A DNA stretch of 64,000 nucleotides from Christensenella massiliensis (GTDB taxonomy: Bacteria; Bacillota; Clostridia; Christensenellales; Christensenellaceae). The notes under the pieces are model-generated. The model made no database searches and was not told the origin of the DNA. It worked only from the letters and a program-made list of their open reading frames with translations. The translations under genes were made by a program, and so were the position numbers. Shown here piece after piece: positions 62,382-64,000 of the stretch. The stretch is taken from positions 620,001 through 684,000 of the forward strand of contig LT700187.1 of the NCBI GenBank assembly GCA_900155415.1. Direction: 5' to 3'. How positions within the stretch are numbered: the first letter of the stretch is position 1; the number at the start of each line of letters is the position of its first letter.

Positions 62382-62470
62382 AAAGAGACCGGAAAAAACC
62401 GGTCTCTTTCAGCAGTATTCCCCCACTGCTCCCACATTAGCATTGTACCACAAAAATGGTACCTTTTCCA
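62382..62470 (-). promoter_or_regulatory. Promoter-terminator module A ahead of the packaging genes
   Basis: On the minus strand TGGAAA (62465-62470), 17 bases, TACAAT (62442-62447) with an extended TG. After the likely start come a small stem AGCAGT/ACTGCT (62411-62430) and then a strong one, AAAGAGACCGG-TTTTTT-CCGGTCTCTTT (62382-62409), followed by TTGTTAT. Without readthrough only a ~55-base RNA would be made. The sequence around the -10 box is close to that of module B. Confidence 0.72.
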
Positions 62471-62703
62471 TGCCGTCTGTGCGACATATTGCCGACATCT
62501 TTATTTTTCTGTGCTAAATCGCGGAAATTCCCCGCCGGGCCGTAGCGGCTCCAGAACGCCCCTTTGTTTTCTCCGTGCGGCTCCCGGGAAGCCCTGCTCT
62601 TTCACATAACGCGTTCCATGCTCTTGTCTGGATTTTGAAAAGCAAAGCACAATATCCCGTATCTGTCCTCGCCAATCACGCGCCGGGCACGTCCTTTCCG
62701 CTC
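62471..62703 (-). pseudogene. Decayed coding remnant upstream of module A
   Basis: Two minus-strand reading frames, neither with a start site, read as plausible protein over part of the stretch: RDWRGQIRDIVLCFSKSRQE in one and WSRYGPAGNFRDLAQKNKDV, then GNMSHRRHGKG, in the next. This suggests one gene broken by a frameshift. It may be the tail end of the missing left-hand phage genes. Confidence 0.4.
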
Positions 62704-62793
62704 TCAAATCGTTATCCAAACAGCCAAAATTCCTGCCGCAGCCAGCAAGCTGATCAATAATTTTTTTATCTTTATTATTCTTTCTTTTTTCAT
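62704..62793 (-). CDS. Possible 29-aa single-helix membrane peptide
   Basis: A short frame: MKKERIIKIKKLLISLLAAA followed by GILAVWITI. It has a basic start and one membrane helix, 16 bases after the lipoprotein stop. The ribosome binding site (CGGAT) is weak. It could be a small membrane peptide or a chance frame. Confidence 0.4.
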   Translation of the reverse strand: MKKERIIKIKKLLISLLAAAGILAVWITI

Positions 62794-62809
62794 ATATCCG
62801 ATTAAAGTC

Positions 62810-63844
62810 TTAACCCCACTCTGCCTCAAGCCATATTTTTCTTGCCGCCTGCACCCGTTTATCCTCCATATTACCCGCAAACCGCAGCTCTCCGTCTGCC
62901 GTTACTCCCATCACCAGATTACTGTCGTCTTTGAGCACTACGATATCCTGCCAGTCCTCTATTGCGCTGATATCTATAAAGTCGCTGTCTAATTCTTCAA
63001 TCGCCTTCATCCAATCCGTCACCAGTACGGTCCCATCGCTTCGTATTCCAAAATTCCTGTAATCTCCTCCTACGACTTGTACGACATCTGTCCAGCCATC
63101 AACAGTACATTCTCCATATCTGTTGTCTCCTGCCGCGACTACCGTTCCGTCTTTTTTTAAGCCTAATACACTGTGCGTACCGCAGGCCACCTGTGTAATG
63201 TCTTTCCAATCTTTTATCTCTTCTCTTATCTTTTCATGCGCCTCTTGTTCATCGTCCTCTTTGCAGTCGCATCCATAAACGACTGTACCGTCCTTCTTCA
63301 ACCCCGCAGCCACGTTCATTAGCCCACATGAAATTTCTGTAATATCCTCCCACTCCTCGAAAGAGGGCCATATACATTCTCCTGTATTCCCTACCGTTCC
63401 ATCTTCAAATAAAGCAACGACAGTCTTGTAGCAGGAATCGATCTGCTTCACATCGCGCCAGCTTTCCATACCGTTTAAAAGGTTCTCATTCAATCCCGCT
63501 CCGATTGCGGTACCGTCTTTTCTCAGTCCTGCCACAAACCATCGTCCAAAGGTGATACCACATATATTTTCCCATTCATTGATTTCTTCTGTCCGTTCCG
63601 CTGCCTGCGCAAAGATTTCCCAAAGTTCCGCTTCGTCAGCCGTTCCATGAAGAACATACGTTCCCCGCACAGTTCCGTCTTTCCGGACGACAGCCACACT
63701 ATCTCCCGTTAAAGCGACCCGCTCCCGAAAAGATGTATCCTCCGGTATCGGTCTTGTTTCTCCGGCCGCGGGCGCGCAGCCTGCCAAAGTCCATAGCATC
63801 ATCCCGCATAAGACCATGCAGGCCATACGCTTAATCTTCTTCAT
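62810..63844 (-). CDS. RCC1-repeat lipoprotein
   Basis: A 344-aa exported protein. The signal peptide ends with the lipobox LAGC (Cys at about residue 22), so it is lipid-anchored outside the membrane. At least six repeats of the form KKDGTVVAAGDN (for example RKDGTAIGAGLNEN, LKKDGTVVYGCD, RSDGTVLVTDW), each followed by a W-x-D-I-x-x-V-like strand, make up an RCC1-type beta-propeller. Such proteins usually bind a partner; none is evident. ATG 63844 overlaps the end of the upstream frame by 14 bases. Confidence 0.88.
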   Translation of the reverse strand: MKKIKRMACMVLCGMMLWTLAGCAPAAGETRPIPEDTSFRERVALTGDSVAVVRKDGTVRGTYVLHGTADEAELWEIFAQAAERTEEINEWENICGITFGRWFVAGLRKDGTAIGAGLNENLLNGMESWRDVKQIDSCYKTVVALFEDGTVGNTGECIWPSFEEWEDITEISCGLMNVAAGLKKDGTVVYGCDCKEDDEQEAHEKIREEIKDWKDITQVACGTHSVLGLKKDGTVVAAGDNRYGECTVDGWTDVVQVVGGDYRNFGIRSDGTVLVTDWMKAIEELDSDFIDISAIEDWQDIVVLKDDSNLVMGVTADGELRFAGNMEDKRVQAARKIWLEAEWG

Positions 63845-64000
63845 AACTGTCCCTCCCCTTATATTCGTCAGGTGTAGCCAAATCATGTATTGCTTTTGAA
63901 GCTAATCCAATCAGCGCAAAAGGATCCTTTATCGCATCGATAATATCTATCCCATCGGACATTCCGCTTGCAAGCTTATCTTCCTCCATTGGCGCCCCCA
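63831..64000 (-). CDS. C-terminal end of an unknown protein
   Basis: An open frame entering from the right edge and stopping at 63831. The visible part reads MEEDKLASGMSDGIDIIDAI, KDPFALIGLASKAIHDLATP, DEYKGRDSYEED. It overlaps the lipoprotein start by 14 bases, which suggests translational coupling. Too little is visible to name a family. Confidence 0.6.
   Translation of the reverse strand, partial: GAPMEEDKLASGMSDGIDIIDAIKDPFALIGLASKAIHDLATPDEYKGRDSYEED

Noticed and set aside
62501-62719. 72-codon minus-strand frame starting at a TTG
   Set aside because: No binding site; the neighbouring frame reads equally well in its second half, so it is more likely a broken gene.

Overview
The window looks like a chromosomal segment of a mid-GC Firmicute of the class Clostridia. 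The evidence is the long S10-spc-alpha ribosomal cluster running on into rplQ, an energy-coupling-factor ABC module and truA, strong AGGAGG ribosome binding sites, a gram-positive Rex repressor and two VanW-family proteins. A Christensenellaceae-like source is only a guess. Nearly everything is on the minus strand, so the text reads from right to left.

Chromosomal part, 1-41.4 kb. At the left edge is the start of ilvB behind a leader peptide rich in Ile/Leu/Val codons and an attenuator. A tRNA-Arg(CCU) and a two-gene operon of hybrid histidine kinases follow. From 6.7 to 28.9 kb lies the translation supercluster: rpsJ through rpmJ with secY, adk, map and infA, then rpsM-rpsK-rpsD-rpoA-rplQ, ecfA1-ecfA2-ecfT-truA, and rplM-rpsI as a separate unit. 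A small accessory block (GNAT enzyme, DUF2089-like regulator, membrane protein) sits between truA and rplM. A plus-strand block (NifX-like protein, ZIP transporter, GNAT enzyme) separates tuf from rpsJ. Next come two VanW-family surface proteins, yjbQ and rex, a sugar O-acetyltransferase with an iron alcohol dehydrogenase behind a MerR-type promoter, a DUF4190 protein and an AEC permease.

Prophage part, about 41.4-62.5 kb. This is a complete late module of a short-tailed phage: small and large terminase, portal, a 935-aa protein with a toxin-like C-terminus, zinc-ribbon protein, scaffold, 46-aa protein, decoration protein, capsid, adaptor, DNA-stabilisation protein, tail proteins, fibre, amidase and holin. 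No integrase, repressor, replication gene or tape measure is visible. The right flank holds decayed coding remnants, a small plus-strand gene and an RCC1-repeat lipoprotein.

The most interesting system is at 52.5-57.0 kb. The 935-aa protein sits in the late operon directly after portal. It appears to be a virion-associated polymorphic toxin whose last ~185 residues form an exchangeable toxin domain, followed one base later by a small acidic putative immunity gene and a terminator. Downstream are a start-less second toxin tip preceded by a ~172-bp near-exact copy of the junction sequence, its own overlapping putative immunity gene and terminator, and then a further 224-bp near-exact copy of an upstream part of the toxin gene. 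This is the layout expected for toxin-tip swapping by homologous recombination. In addition, two related promoter-plus-immediate-terminator modules (52.44-52.51 and 62.38-62.47 kb) lie ahead of the capsid and packaging genes and suggest late gene control by antitermination.
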